A stretch of 64,000 nt of DNA, taken from Saccharopolyspora endophytica. Its GTDB lineage: Bacteria; Actinomycetota; Actinomycetes; Mycobacteriales; Pseudonocardiaceae. Positions within the stretch are counted from its first letter, which is position 1. The number at the start of each line of letters is the position of its first letter. The stretch lies in contig NZ_JAGPXE010000001.1 in the NCBI RefSeq assembly GCF_018070075.1, positions 434,001 to 498,000 of the forward strand, read 5' to 3'. The position numbers were made by a program, and so were the translations under genes. The notes beneath the pieces were generated by a model that saw only the letters and a program-made list of their open reading frames with translations, had not been told where the DNA came from and searched no databases. This document shows positions 16,724 to 26,981 of the stretch, piece after piece.

Positions 16724-17154
16724 AGCCACGTGAAAACCACAGGGAAAACCCCCACGAGGGGGGCGGCTCGGGAGAGAGGGGGAGTCACGAGCTCGAGCCG
16801 CCCCACCACGTTGGTCCCGCCTGACGGGTCGTGAGGGCGGGGGGCACCCTGGACCCGGCGGGGTGCGGTTCGTTGGGGGAGCTGAACCGCGTTTCTCGCT
16901 CTCGCTGGATCGGGGAGTGCGTGGGAGCCGATCAAGGAGAGCATTGCCAACTTCGCAGAGTTATGTAGCCGCCACAAGGCTGCCGCATTACTCCATTCGT
17001 GTGATGTTCGGGAAGAAAACTAGAACAGGAGCCCTGGAGAAGGCCATATCTTCCACGGAAAGTGACGACCGCCACGGTCGTGTCACATTCGTACGGTGAT
17101 CGCGTAACTCTCGGGTGAAGCGCACAACCTCACTGCGCTGCTCAGGGGTGCGGA
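16724..17154 (+). other. Gene-free region with three strong hairpins before gpm
   Basis: No convincing coding frame. Three consecutive hairpins are visible: GGGGCGGCTCG (16760-16770) with CGAGCCGCCCC (16794-16804); GCACCC with GGGTGC around 16847-16866; GCGGTTC with GAACCGC around 16866-16891. A lower-GC stretch follows up to the gpm promoter. It could be a structured untranslated RNA or a terminator cluster; nothing more can be said from sequence. Confidence 0.4.
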
Positions 17155-17160
17155 TAGCCT
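17155..17160 (+). promoter_or_regulatory. -10 box, probable leaderless promoter of gpmA
   Basis: TAGCCT, six bases (GGGGTC), then ATG 17167. No separate ribosome binding site at a normal distance. Confidence 0.45.
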
Positions 17161-17166
17161 GGGGTC

Positions 17167-17910
17167 ATGACTTCGACTTTGGTGCTGCTGCGGCACGGTG
17201 AGAGCACGTGGAACGCCGAGAACCTGTTCACGGGCTGGGTGGACGTCCCGCTGTCGGACAAGGGCCAGGCCGAGGCCAAGCGCGGCGGCGAGCTGCTGCG
17301 CGAGGCGGGCGTGCTGCCGGACGTGCTGCACACCTCCCTGCTGCGGCGCGCGATCTCCACCGCGAACATCGCCCTCGACGGCGCTGACCGTCACTGGATC
17401 CCGGTCAAGCGCGACTGGCGGCTCAACGAGCGCCACTACGGCGCTCTGCAGGGCAAGAACAAGAAGCAGACGCTGGACACCTACGGCGAGGAGCAGTTCA
17501 TGCTCTGGCGCCGCTCCTACGACACCCCGCCGCCGGAGATCGAGCTCGGCGACGAGTTCAGCCAGGACGCCGACCCGCGCTACGCCGACCTCGGCGCCGA
17601 CATGCCGCGCACGGAGTGCCTCAAGGACGTCGTGGCCCGGCTGCTGCCGTACTGGGAGTCGGCGATCGTCCCGGATCTCCAGGCCGGCAAGACCGTGCTG
17701 GTCGCCGCGCACGGCAACTCGCTGCGCGCGCTGGTCAAGCACCTGGACGGGATCTCCGACGAGAGCATCGCGGGGCTGAACATCCCCACCGGCATCCCGC
17801 TGCGCTACGACCTGGACGAGAACTTCAAGCCCACCAACCCGGGCGGCACCTACCTGGACCCGGAGGCCGCCGCGAAGGCCGCCGCCGCCGTGGCGAACCA
17901 GGGCCGCTGA
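17167..17910 (+). CDS. gpmA: 2,3-bisphosphoglycerate-dependent phosphoglycerate mutase
   Basis: 247 aa. Interconverts 3- and 2-phosphoglycerate in glycolysis through a phosphohistidine. RHG motif [20 protein letters not shown] with catalytic His near residue 10, [24 protein letters not shown], and the second His in [17 protein letters not shown]. The length fits the cofactor-dependent family. Same neighbourhood as gpm1 in M. tuberculosis, directly before senX3-regX3. A rho-independent-type hairpin follows the stop. Confidence 0.95.
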   Translation: MTSTLVLLRHGESTWNAENLFTGWVDVPLSDKGQAEAKRGGELLREAGVLPDVLHTSLLRRAISTANIALDGADRHWIPVKRDWRLNERHYGALQGKNKKQTLDTYGEEQFMLWRRSYDTPPPEIELGDEFSQDADPRYADLGADMPRTECLKDVVARLLPYWESAIVPDLQAGKTVLVAAHGNSLRALVKHLDGISDESIAGLNIPTGIPLRYDLDENFKPTNPGGTYLDPEAAAKAAAAVANQGR

Positions 17911-17925
17911 ACCGCGGACCGCTTC

Positions 17926-17960
17926 GGAGGGCACCCCGGCACGAATCCGAGGTGCCCTCC
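17926..17960 (+). terminator. Terminator hairpin after gpmA
   Basis: GGAGGGCACC (17926-17935) pairs perfectly with GGTGCCCTCC (17951-17960), 15-nt loop; 15 nt after the gpmA stop, no T-tract. Confidence 0.75.
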
Positions 17961-18040
17961 ACGCGTCACTCACGTGGGTGATGAGTGGCGAGAATTCGCC
18001 CACTCGGGGAACGGAGCGCTACCGAGGCTCGGTCGGTAGC

Positions 18041-18084
18041 TGAACCCGCTCCGAGCAGGGGATGAACCAGAGGTGAAGAACGGC
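18041..18084 (-). promoter_or_regulatory. PHO-box-like direct repeats upstream of senX3-regX3
   Basis: TGAAC at 18041, TGAAC at 18063 and TGAA at 18074 fall on an 11-nt phase (22 and 11 apart). Read on the minus strand the units are CTTCACCTCTG-like and GTTCATCCCCT-like, resembling the 11-nt direct-repeat units bound by PhoP/RegX3-type regulators. The position, 80-120 nt before the senX3 start, suggests autoregulation. Confidence 0.45.
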
Positions 18085-18149
18085 CCGATTCGTGTCACGG
18101 GCGTCACTGAACGCCCTTGTGGACTGGCCTTTCCCCACCCGCGCTTGCT

Positions 18150-18155
18150 TACGAT
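18150..18155 (+). promoter_or_regulatory. -10 box, probable leaderless promoter of senX3
   Basis: TACGAT, six bases (GCAGAT), then GTG 18162; no Shine-Dalgarno. Confidence 0.5.
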
Positions 18156-18161
18156 GCAGAT

Positions 18162-19400
18162 GTGACCGCTTTGGGCTACACCGCCCTGATCATCGCCGCG
18201 CTCCTGCTGGGCGCGGTCGGCGGATTCTTGGCAGCCGGAGGACCCCGGCCCTACCGCAAGTCCCAGCCGCAAGGCCCCACCGTCGCAGAGCTCCTCCAGC
18301 GCCAGGTGCACACCAGCACCAGCGGCGTCGTGCTGCTCAACCGCTTCGGCGACGTGGTGCTGCACAACCCGCGCGCCGCCGAGCTGGGCGTGATCCACGA
18401 CTACCGAGCCGACCCCCGGGCGCAGAAGGCCGCCGAGCAGGCGCGCAAGACCGGGGAGACGGTGACCGTCGACCTCTGCCCGCTGGACGGGCGCGCCTCG
18501 CTGGCCGGACGCGGTCCGGCTGCCGTGATCGGCGACGTCCGGCCGCTCGGTGACGGCTTCACCGTCGTCGACGCCGCGGACCAGTCCGACTCGGTGCGCC
18601 TGGAGGCGACCCGGCGGGACTTCGTGGCCAACGTCAGCCACGAGCTCAAGACCCCGGTGGGCGCGCTGGCGCTGCTGGCCGAGGCGCTGCTGGACACCGC
18701 CGAGGACCCGGAGGAGGTCCGGCGCTTCTCCACCAAGATCCTGCACGAGTCCACCCGCCTCGGGACGCTCGTCTCCGAGCTGATCGCGCTGTCCCGCCTG
18801 CAGGGCGCGGAGCGCCTGCCGGAGCTCGGCTCGGTCGAGGTGGACGAGGTCGTCGAGGAGGCGCTGAGCCGGTCCCGGCTGGCCGCCGAGTCCGCGGGCA
18901 TCGAGATCGCGGTGGACGGGCCGTCCGGGTACCTGCTGGAAGGCGACCGGGCGTTGCTGGTCACCGCGCTGACCAACCTGATCACCAATGCGGTCAGCTA
19001 CTCGTCCCACGGGAGCCCGGTGTCGATCTCGCGCCGGCTGTCCGAGGACTTCGTCGAGATCGCGGTCACCGACCGCGGTATCGGGATCGAACCCGAACAC
19101 CACGAAAGGGTGTTCGAGCGGTTCTTCCGGGTGGATCCCGCTCGCTCGCGGGCCACCGGCGGTACAGGTTTGGGGCTGGCCATCGTCAAGCACGTCGCCG
19201 CGAACCACGGAGGCGAGGTGAAGCTGTGGAGCAGGCCGGGGACGGGTTCCACCTTCACCATCCGGGTGCCCAGGCACGGCACCGGCGAGGCCGACGGCGA
19301 CGAGGCGACCACCGAACCGGATCGGGCGGCACCAGCCGCGCGGTCGATCACCGAAAGTGCGGACGGCGTGACAACCGTCGAAACGGGAGGAGTCCGGTGA
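18162..19400 (+). CDS. senX3: Sensor histidine kinase of the SenX3-RegX3 phosphate system
   Basis: 412 aa. One clear membrane segment (about 5-26, LGYTALIIAALLLGAVGGFL), a PAS-like domain (about 45-140, SGVVLLNRFGDVVLHNPRAA), H-box RRDFVANVSHELKTPVGAL with phospho-acceptor His160, then the ATPase boxes NLITNAVSY, DRGIGIEPEHHERVFERFF and GGTGLGLAIVKHVAANHGG. It controls RegX3 phosphorylation in response to phosphate limitation in mycobacteria. GTG 18162 follows a TACGAT box by six bases, which excludes longer starts. The stop overlaps regX3 by 4 nt. The Asp/Glu/Thr-rich C-terminal tail is extra. Confidence 0.92.
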   Translation: MTALGYTALIIAALLLGAVGGFLAAGGPRPYRKSQPQGPTVAELLQRQVHTSTSGVVLLNRFGDVVLHNPRAAELGVIHDYRADPRAQKAAEQARKTGETVTVDLCPLDGRASLAGRGPAAVIGDVRPLGDGFTVVDAADQSDSVRLEATRRDFVANVSHELKTPVGALALLAEALLDTAEDPEEVRRFSTKILHESTRLGTLVSELIALSRLQGAERLPELGSVEVDEVVEEALSRSRLAAESAGIEIAVDGPSGYLLEGDRALLVTALTNLITNAVSYSSHGSPVSISRRLSEDFVEIAVTDRGIGIEPEHHERVFERFFRVDPARSRATGGTGLGLAIVKHVAANHGGEVKLWSRPGTGSTFTIRVPRHGTGEADGDEATTEPDRAAPAARSITESADGVTTVETGGVR

Positions 19401-20077
19401 CCAGAGTGTTGATCGTGGAGGACGAGGAGTCCTTCGCCGACCCACTTGCCTTCCTGCTCCGCAAGGAGGGCTTCACGGCCGCCGTCGCGACCAACGGCAC
19501 CGATGCCCTGGACGAGTTCGACCGCAACGGCGCGGACATAGTGCTGCTGGACCTGATGCTGCCCGGGATGAGCGGCACCGACGTGTGCAAGCAGCTGCGG
19601 CAGCGCTCCGCGGTCCCTGTGATCATGGTGACCGCGCGCGACAGCGAGATCGACAAGGTCGTGGGTCTGGAGCTGGGAGCCGACGACTACGTCACCAAGC
19701 CCTACTCGGCCCGCGAGCTCATCGCCCGCGTGCGCGCCGTGCTGCGCCGCCGCGGTGAGGCCGAGGAGCTGCAGCCGCAGGTGCTGGCCGCGGGACCGGT
19801 TCGGCTGGACGTCGAGCGGCATGTGGTGACCGTCGAGGGCGAGGACGTGAGCCTGCCGCTCAAGGAGTTCGACCTCCTGGAGTACCTGCTGCGCAACGTC
19901 GGCCGGGTGCTCACCCGCGGTCAGCTCATCGACCGGGTGTGGGGCGCGGACTACGTCGGCGACACCAAGACCCTCGACGTGCACGTCAAGCGGCTTCGCT
20001 CGAAGGTCGAACCGGACCCCGCGGACCCGCGCTACCTGATCACAGTGCGTGGTCTTGGCTACAAGTTCGAGGCCTGA
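19397..20077 (+). CDS. regX3: OmpR/PhoB-family response regulator
   Basis: 226 aa. Receiver domain with acidic pocket (VEDEE 7-11), phospho-acceptor Asp52 in VLLDLMLPGMSG, Thr79 and Lys101 in DDYVTKPYSARELIARV. It is followed by a winged-helix DNA-binding domain (about 130-226, LPLKEFDLLEYLLRNVGRVL, TLDVHVKRLRSKVE, ITVRGLGYKFE). RegX3 activates phosphate uptake genes in mycobacteria. GTG 19397 overlaps the senX3 stop (GTGA), with GGGAGGAG 5 nt upstream. A PHO-box-like array upstream of senX3 suggests it binds its own promoter. Confidence 0.94.
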   Translation: MTRVLIVEDEESFADPLAFLLRKEGFTAAVATNGTDALDEFDRNGADIVLLDLMLPGMSGTDVCKQLRQRSAVPVIMVTARDSEIDKVVGLELGADDYVTKPYSARELIARVRAVLRRRGEAEELQPQVLAAGPVRLDVERHVVTVEGEDVSLPLKEFDLLEYLLRNVGRVLTRGQLIDRVWGADYVGDTKTLDVHVKRLRSKVEPDPADPRYLITVRGLGYKFEA

Positions 20078-20196
20078 GCCGGCCGGGTGTGACCGGTCGC
20101 ATTCCCAAGGGGCTGCTGACCTGGTGGCGGGCGTGGCGGGAGTGTTCCGGAACGCAGTTTCCCGCCCACCTGCCGCCCCGGCGCATGCGCAGCCGG

Positions 20197-20202
20197 TAAT
20201 TT
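20197..20202 (+). promoter_or_regulatory. -10 box, probable leaderless promoter of the ppx operon
   Basis: TAATTT, seven bases, then ATG 20210; no Shine-Dalgarno. Confidence 0.45.
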
Positions 20203-20209
20203 GTCGGTC

Positions 20210-21301
20210 ATGCGCCTAGGGGTCCTCGACGTCGGATCCAACACCGTCCACCTGCTCGTGGTGGACGCGCACCGTGGTGCGCATCCGACCCCGATGACAT
20301 CGGAGAAGACCGTGCTGCGGCTCGCCGAGCGGATCGGTGCGCACGACGGGCGGCTCTCCGACGACGACGCCGACGAACTGATCCGGACGATCGCCGAAGC
20401 CCGGGATGCGGCCGTGGTGGCCGGTTGCGACGAGCTGATGGCCTTCGCGACCTCGGCGATCCGCGACGCGGACAACGCGGTGGAGGTCCTGGACCGGCTG
20501 CGCGCCGAGACCGGGGTCGAACTGGAGGTGCTGCCGGGCGAGGACGAGGCCCGCTACACCTTCCTCGCGGCCCGTCGCTGGTACGGCTGGTCGGCGGGCA
20601 ACCTGCTGCTGCTCGACATCGGTGGCGGTTCGCTGGAGATGGCGCTGGGCATCGACGAGCAGCCGGACCTCGCGGTCTCGCTGCCGCTGGGCGCGGGCCG
20701 GATGAGCCGCACGATGCTCAAGGACCCGCCGAAGCAGGACGAGATCAAGAAGGCGCGGGACTGGCTGGAAGGCCAGCTGGCGCCCACCGCCAAGAAGTTC
20801 CGCAAGCTGGCCCGGCCGGACCGGGTGGTGGCGTCGTCGAAGACGTTCCGCTCGCTGGCCCGGTTGACCGGTGCGGCGCCGTCCTCGGCGGGGCAGCGCG
20901 CGTCGCGCACGCTGACCGACACGGGGCTGCGGCAGCTCTTGGCGTTCATCACACGCATGTCCGCCGGCGACCTGGCCGCGCTCGACGGTGTGAGCGCCGC
21001 GCGGTCGCACCAGCTCGTCGGAGGTGCGCTGGTCGCGGAGGCCGCGATGAAGGCCCTGGGAGTCACCGAGCTCGAGATCTGCCCGTGGGCGCTGCGGGAG
21101 GGAGTCATCCTTCGGCGGCTGGACCACACCAACGGAGATAGTCACACTGCGTTCAAGAGCGGCGTTCCGGTGCGTGCGGGGGGCACGGACGGGCTCGTGC
21201 CGGCGCAAGAGAATGCGTCCGGCCCGACACGGAATGAAACCGAGGCACCGGTGGACGGAACTGGACTGCGAACGCGGCACGGGGCACGGTGGGAACGATG
21301 A
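20210..21301 (+). CDS. Ppx/GppA family exopolyphosphatase (Rv0496-like)
   Basis: 363 aa. Actin-like ASKHA phosphatase: VLDVGSNTVHLLVVDAHRG at the N-terminus, FATSAIRDADN, then LLLDIGGGSLEMALG and LPLGAGRMSR, the Ppx/GppA phosphate-binding loops. It degrades polyphosphate or pppGpp. Being near senX3-regX3 fits a phosphate role. The C-terminal 50 residues are variable and low-complexity. ATG 20210; TTG 20201 is an unlikely alternative. The last 4 nt overlap the next start (ATGA). Confidence 0.88.
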   Translation: MRLGVLDVGSNTVHLLVVDAHRGAHPTPMTSEKTVLRLAERIGAHDGRLSDDDADELIRTIAEARDAAVVAGCDELMAFATSAIRDADNAVEVLDRLRAETGVELEVLPGEDEARYTFLAARRWYGWSAGNLLLLDIGGGSLEMALGIDEQPDLAVSLPLGAGRMSRTMLKDPPKQDEIKKARDWLEGQLAPTAKKFRKLARPDRVVASSKTFRSLARLTGAAPSSAGQRASRTLTDTGLRQLLAFITRMSAGDLAALDGVSAARSHQLVGGALVAEAAMKALGVTELEICPWALREGVILRRLDHTNGDSHTAFKSGVPVRAGGTDGLVPAQENASGPTRNETEAPVDGTGLRTRHGARWER

Positions 21302-22428
21302 GTCGGGACAGCGGGGCGGACCAGCCCACCCAGCGCACCGTTGCAGAGCTGCTCGCCGAGTACGGCGGCAGCTCGGAGAAGGGCTCCCGGCGCCGGCGCA
21401 GGAAGGCCGAGGACCCGACCGAGACGGCGCCGCAGGAGATCATCAACCGGGTGCTGTCCGACAGCGGCAAGATGCGCCCGGTCAAGCCGGACGAGGAACC
21501 GCCGCCCAGCCGCAGGCAGGGCGGACCGGCCGCCACCCCGCCCCAGGCGGCTCCGGCCGGCCCACAGCCCGCTCAGCCGCCGGCGGCCCAACCCCCGGCG
21601 GCCCAGGCTCCCGCCCCTCAGCCTCCGGCTCCCCAGCCCCCGGCCGCGCAGCCCCCGGCGAACCCGCCGCAGGCCGCCGGACCGGTGTCGCCGCCCGCGC
21701 GCCCCGCGGCCGAACCGCCGGCCGAGGCCGGTCCCAAGCCCGGCAGCGCCGGGTACTGGGCGCAGCGCTTCGGCAGCACGGGCGGCGCCGCCTCGAACCC
21801 GCCGGCGCCGTCCGCGCCGAGCGGTGACGCCGAGGCGACCATCCGGCAGCCGGTGCTGCCGACACCGCCCGCCCGGTCGGGGCCGCCGATGGCCCCCGCC
21901 GGTCCGCCGCAGCTGCCGGAGAACTTCACCGAGCAGCTGCCGCGCATAGACGGCGGTGCCGAGCAGGCGTACCCGGCGCAGGCCGAGCCCAACGCCGACC
22001 CGTACGACTACGAGTCCTTCGACGACTCCGAGCAGAGCTACTCCGGCGCCTACGAGCAGCCCTACGACGAGCCGTACGACCAGGCTTACGACGAGGACTA
22101 CGACAGCTCCGCCCCCGCCGGGCTCAACGACGACTACGACCCGGACGAGGCCGACCGCCCGCCGTCGGCGGGCAAGGAGTGGGGCACGCTCGCGCTGCAG
22201 GGCGTCCTCGGCCTGGTCGGCGGCGGTGCCGTGTGGGTGGGCTTCCGCTGGTTGTGGATCAACGCGACCATCGCCGCGTTCGGCGCGGCACTGGTGTTCA
22301 CCGGCCTTTTGGTGCTCGTTGCGTGGAAGTTCTTCCGCACCAACGATCTGCAGACCATCCTGCTCTCGGTGCTGGTCGGCCTGTTCTGCACGGTGTCGCC
22401 GGCCGCGTTGCTGTTGATCAATCAGTGA
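21298..22428 (+). CDS. Pro/Ala-rich membrane protein (Rv0497-like)
   Basis: 376 aa. A short conserved N-terminal segment (PTQRTVAELLAEYGGSS, basic RRRRRKAED) is followed by about 170 residues of AQPPAAQPPA-type low complexity and an acidic Tyr-rich zone with repeated PYDEPYDQAYDEDYD. Three C-terminal membrane segments come last (about 295-376: LALQGVLGLVGGGAVWVGF, ATIAAFGAALVFTGLLVLVA, ILLSVLVGLFCTVSPAALLL). The long disordered part is likely cytoplasmic. Function unknown. ATG 21298 overlaps the ppx stop, so it is coupled. The same gene follows ppx in M. tuberculosis. Confidence 0.82.
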   Translation: MSRDSGADQPTQRTVAELLAEYGGSSEKGSRRRRRKAEDPTETAPQEIINRVLSDSGKMRPVKPDEEPPPSRRQGGPAATPPQAAPAGPQPAQPPAAQPPAAQAPAPQPPAPQPPAAQPPANPPQAAGPVSPPARPAAEPPAEAGPKPGSAGYWAQRFGSTGGAASNPPAPSAPSGDAEATIRQPVLPTPPARSGPPMAPAGPPQLPENFTEQLPRIDGGAEQAYPAQAEPNADPYDYESFDDSEQSYSGAYEQPYDEPYDQAYDEDYDSSAPAGLNDDYDPDEADRPPSAGKEWGTLALQGVLGLVGGGAVWVGFRWLWINATIAAFGAALVFTGLLVLVAWKFFRTNDLQTILLSVLVGLFCTVSPAALLLINQ

Positions 22429-22533
22429 GAGGTTGTCGGTGTTGGCTCGGACAGGTGAACGCCGGGCGGTGCGAGGCCGGACGACCCACCGCCGCGCAAC
22501 CTCACCGGGGCCGTGGGTCATGCTTGGTTCGAG

Positions 22534-23397
22534 ATGACGGGACGACCATCGCGGACTGAGCGCCAGGACACCCCCGGGCGGATTCCGGTGGGGCTGTCCA
22601 GCGCCTCGGTGTGGCCGCAACCTGCTCGCGCGGCCTTCGAGATGGCCGCCGACCTCGGTTTCGACGGGGTCGAGGTGATGGTCTGGGCCGACGCGGTCAG
22701 CCAGGACGTCGACGCGCTGAGCCGGTTGTCGCAGCAGCACGGGGTTCCGGTGCTCGCGGTGCACGCGCCCTGCCTGCTGATCACCCAGCGCGTGTGGTCG
22801 CCGGAACCCGAGGAGCGCCTGCGCAAGGCCGTGCTGGTGGCCGGCGAGCTGGGCGCTTCGACGGTCGTGGTGCACCCGCCGTTCCGCTGGCAGCGCCGCT
22901 ACGCCGACGCGTTCCCGGAGCTGGTCGAGGAGCTGGAGGAGACCAGCGGCCTCAAGATCGCGGTGGAGAACATGTTCCCGCTGCGCCCGCCGAACACGCT
23001 CAACCGGCTCCGCAGCGGCCGGACCAACAGCGGGCTCTCGGCGTTCAAGCCCTCCCCGGACCCCACCGACGTGGGCTTCCGCAACTACACGCTGGACCTC
23101 TCGCACGCCGCCGCGGCGCACGTGGACGCCATCGAGCTGCTCAAGCGGATGCGCGACGGCCTCGCCCACGTCCACCTCGCCGACGGCACCGGCGCCTCCC
23201 GCGACGAGCACCTGCTCCCCGGCCAGGGGAGCCAGCCGTGCGCGGAGGTCTGCGAGGCGCTGGCGGCCGACGGCTACGACGGTTCGGTGGTGCTGGAGGT
23301 CAACACCCGCAAGGCGCGGAATCCCCAGCAACGAGCGGAAATCCTCGCCGAAGCGCTGCTGTTCGCCCGTCTCCACCTGGAGCCGCTGGGAGCTTAG
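22534..23397 (+). CDS. Sugar phosphate isomerase/epimerase, TIM barrel (Rv0498-like)
   Basis: 287 aa AP-endonuclease-2/xylose isomerase-like barrel: IPVGLSSASVWPQPARAAFE, LGFDGVEVMVW, VPVLAVHAPCLL, STVVVHPPFRWQRRY, LKIAVENMFPLRP, LDLSHAAAAHVDA, LAHVHLADGTGASRDEH, GSVVLEVNTR; His/Glu/Asp residues at strand ends form a metal site. The substrate is unknown. ATG 22534 is favoured, GTG 22513 being the upstream alternative; no good ribosome binding site for either. Follows the ppx-membrane-protein pair after 105 nt. Confidence 0.82.
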   Translation: MTGRPSRTERQDTPGRIPVGLSSASVWPQPARAAFEMAADLGFDGVEVMVWADAVSQDVDALSRLSQQHGVPVLAVHAPCLLITQRVWSPEPEERLRKAVLVAGELGASTVVVHPPFRWQRRYADAFPELVEELEETSGLKIAVENMFPLRPPNTLNRLRSGRTNSGLSAFKPSPDPTDVGFRNYTLDLSHAAAAHVDAIELLKRMRDGLAHVHLADGTGASRDEHLLPGQGSQPCAEVCEALAADGYDGSVVLEVNTRKARNPQQRAEILAEALLFARLHLEPLGA

Positions 23398-23498
23398 GGC
23401 CGCTAACCGATACCTGATGATCAACTTCGGCGAAGGTCATTAGAATCTTCGACCATGAACTCGTTGCGCGTAGTGGGCGTTCGACCGGTGGATCGCAC

Positions 23499-24284
23499 GT
23501 GACCGAGGTCCATGATCCGTTCTCCGCGGCCACTTCGGTGCGTTCGCTCGGCGACGGCAGTTACGTCGCGAACCTCCACCCGGACTGGGCTGTCGGTGAC
23601 AACCCGCACGGCGGGTACTTGCTGGCACTGCTCACCAGAGCCGTCAGCGACGGCAGCGGGCTCGAACCGCTGTCGATCAGCGCGCAGTACCTGCGACCGC
23701 CGCGCGTCGGGCCGGTGATGATCCGGTTGCAGGCGCTCAAGAACGGCAAGACCGTCACCGTGGTGCGCGCGGCGCTGGAGCAGCGCGGCCAGGTGTGCGT
23801 CGACGCGACGGTCACCGCGGGACGGATGCCCGCGGCCGAGCCGGAGTGGTCGGATCTGCCGTCCATGCCGGTCAACCCGCCGCCGGACGCCATCGACCTC
23901 AGCCAGTCCACGAGGTACTTCCACCTAGCGGAGGTCTGCGACATGCGGCTGGACCCGAACACCGCCGAGTTCCTCAACGGCGGCACCGGCGAGCCCCGCT
24001 ACCGGATGTGGGTCAAACCGCGCGAAGGCCAGCCCGACCTGCTGTTCGGCCTGGTCGCGGGGGACCTCACGGTTCCGGTCACGCTGAACATGGGTCGCTT
24101 CGGCTGGGCGCCGACGGTGCAGCTGACCGCCTACCTGCGCGCTCACCCCGCCAACGGGTGGCTGCGCATGCTGGTCGACTGCCGGGCCGTGCACGGCCAG
24201 TGGTTCGACGAGGACGTCCAGGTCATCGACTCGGTCGGCCGCCTCATCTGCCAGGCCCGCCAGCTCGCCCTGTCCCCCTCCTGA
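23499..24284 (+). CDS. Double-hotdog acyl-CoA thioesterase-like protein (Rv0499-like)
   Basis: 261 aa with two hotdog halves: DWAVGDNPHGGYLLALLTRA then ISAQYLRPPRVGPVMIRLQA and VVRAALEQRGQVCVDATVT in the first, VQLTAYLRAHPANGWLRMLV and DEDVQVIDSVGRLICQAR in the second. Resembles TesB/4HBT_3 thioesterases, which hydrolyse fatty acyl-CoA. GTG 23499. A TAGAAT -10-like box lies about 53 nt upstream (23441-23446). Convergent with the acyl-CoA ligase, which has the opposite activity. Confidence 0.8.
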   Translation: MTEVHDPFSAATSVRSLGDGSYVANLHPDWAVGDNPHGGYLLALLTRAVSDGSGLEPLSISAQYLRPPRVGPVMIRLQALKNGKTVTVVRAALEQRGQVCVDATVTAGRMPAAEPEWSDLPSMPVNPPPDAIDLSQSTRYFHLAEVCDMRLDPNTAEFLNGGTGEPRYRMWVKPREGQPDLLFGLVAGDLTVPVTLNMGRFGWAPTVQLTAYLRAHPANGWLRMLVDCRAVHGQWFDEDVQVIDSVGRLICQARQLALSPS

Positions 24285-24303
24285 CCGGCACGGGCTTCGC
24301 GAT

Positions 24304-24371
24304 GTCAGTGGAAGTCGGGACCCGGATCTCAGTGGAGATCGGGTTCCGGGTTTCCACTGAGATCGGGTCCC
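24304..24371. terminator. Bidirectional terminator hairpin between convergent genes
   Basis: Left arm 24317-24336 and right arm 24353-24371 form a 19-bp stem with one bulge, 16-nt loop. The sequence is built from near-repeats of a TCAGTGGA..GATCGGG unit beginning at 24305. Lies between the thioesterase and acyl-CoA ligase stops. Confidence 0.75.
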
Positions 24372-24387
24372 TCCGGGGGTGTGCGGG

Positions 24388-26016
<1,629 letters not shown>

Positions 26017-26153
26017 GGTCGAAGCTCCTTCGCTGTGGGGATCGCGTGGTGGCGGGGTGAAAGACCTTCGATGTGTGGTGCGAAACACAGTAGCCGCCGG
26101 TGCGGGTCAACGGGAGGGGTCGACACGCAGCGTGGTCTGGCACCCTGAGCCTC

Positions 26154-26969
26154 ATGACGACCATCGCCGTGCTCGGAGCCGGAAAGATCGGAGAAGCCCT
26201 GCTCTCGGGCCTGATCAAAGCCGGACGAGCCCCGTCCGATCTGCTGTTCACCGAGCGCTTCCCGACCCGTGCCGAAGAGCTGACGAAGACCTACGGCATC
26301 TCGCACGTGGACGTGCCCGCGGCGGTGGAGCGCGCGGACGTGATCGTGGTGGCGGTCAAGCCGCAGGACATCGAGCCGCTGCTGGACGAGATGGCGCCGA
26401 AGATCCCGGCCGGCAAGCTGGTCGTGTCGCTGTGCGCGGGCCTGCCGACGAAGCTGTTCGAGCGCCGGCTGCCGGAGGGCACGGCGGTCGTCCGGGTCAT
26501 GCCGAACACCCCGATGCTGGTCGGCGAGGCCATGGCCGCCATCTCCGGTGGCGCGCACGCCGCGGACCGGGACCTGGACCTGGTCGAGGAGCTGCTGGGC
26601 AGCGTCGGCAAGGTCGCGAGGGTTCCGGAGAGCCAGCAGGACGCGGTCACCGCGCTGTCCGGTTCGGGTCCCGCGTACTTCTTCTACCTGGTCGAGGCCA
26701 TGATCGACGCCGGGATCCTGCTGGGCATCCCGCGCGCCACGGCCGCCGACCTCATCGTCCAGTCCGCGGTCGGCGCGGCGGCCATGCTCCGCGAGGGCGA
26801 CGGGCACCCGGTCATGCTCCGCGAGGCGGTCACCTCCCCGGCGGGCACCACCATCGCCGGCATCCGCGAGCTGGAGAAGCACGGAGTCCGAGCAGCCCTC
26901 ATCGACGCCATCGAAGCAGCCCGAGACCGCTCGGTCGAACTCGGCAAAGCCCACGAAGAGGACGACTGA
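26154..26969 (+). CDS. proC: Pyrroline-5-carboxylate reductase
   Basis: 271 aa. Last step of proline synthesis. Rossmann start IAVLGAGKIGEALLSGLIKA, VVAVKPQDIEPLLDEM, VVRVMPNTPMLVGEAMAAIS, and the C-terminal signature GSGPAYFFYLVEAMIDAGIL with LREAVTSPAGTTIAGI. Length is normal. ATG 26154. Same place as Rv0500. Repeat copy B begins about 12 nt after the stop, in the same orientation. Confidence 0.95.
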   Translation: MTTIAVLGAGKIGEALLSGLIKAGRAPSDLLFTERFPTRAEELTKTYGISHVDVPAAVERADVIVVAVKPQDIEPLLDEMAPKIPAGKLVVSLCAGLPTKLFERRLPEGTAVVRVMPNTPMLVGEAMAAISGGAHAADRDLDLVEELLGSVGKVARVPESQQDAVTALSGSGPAYFFYLVEAMIDAGILLGIPRATAADLIVQSAVGAAAMLREGDGHPVMLREAVTSPAGTTIAGIRELEKHGVRAALIDAIEAARDRSVELGKAHEEDD

Positions 26970-26981
26970 CGGACAGCTCGA

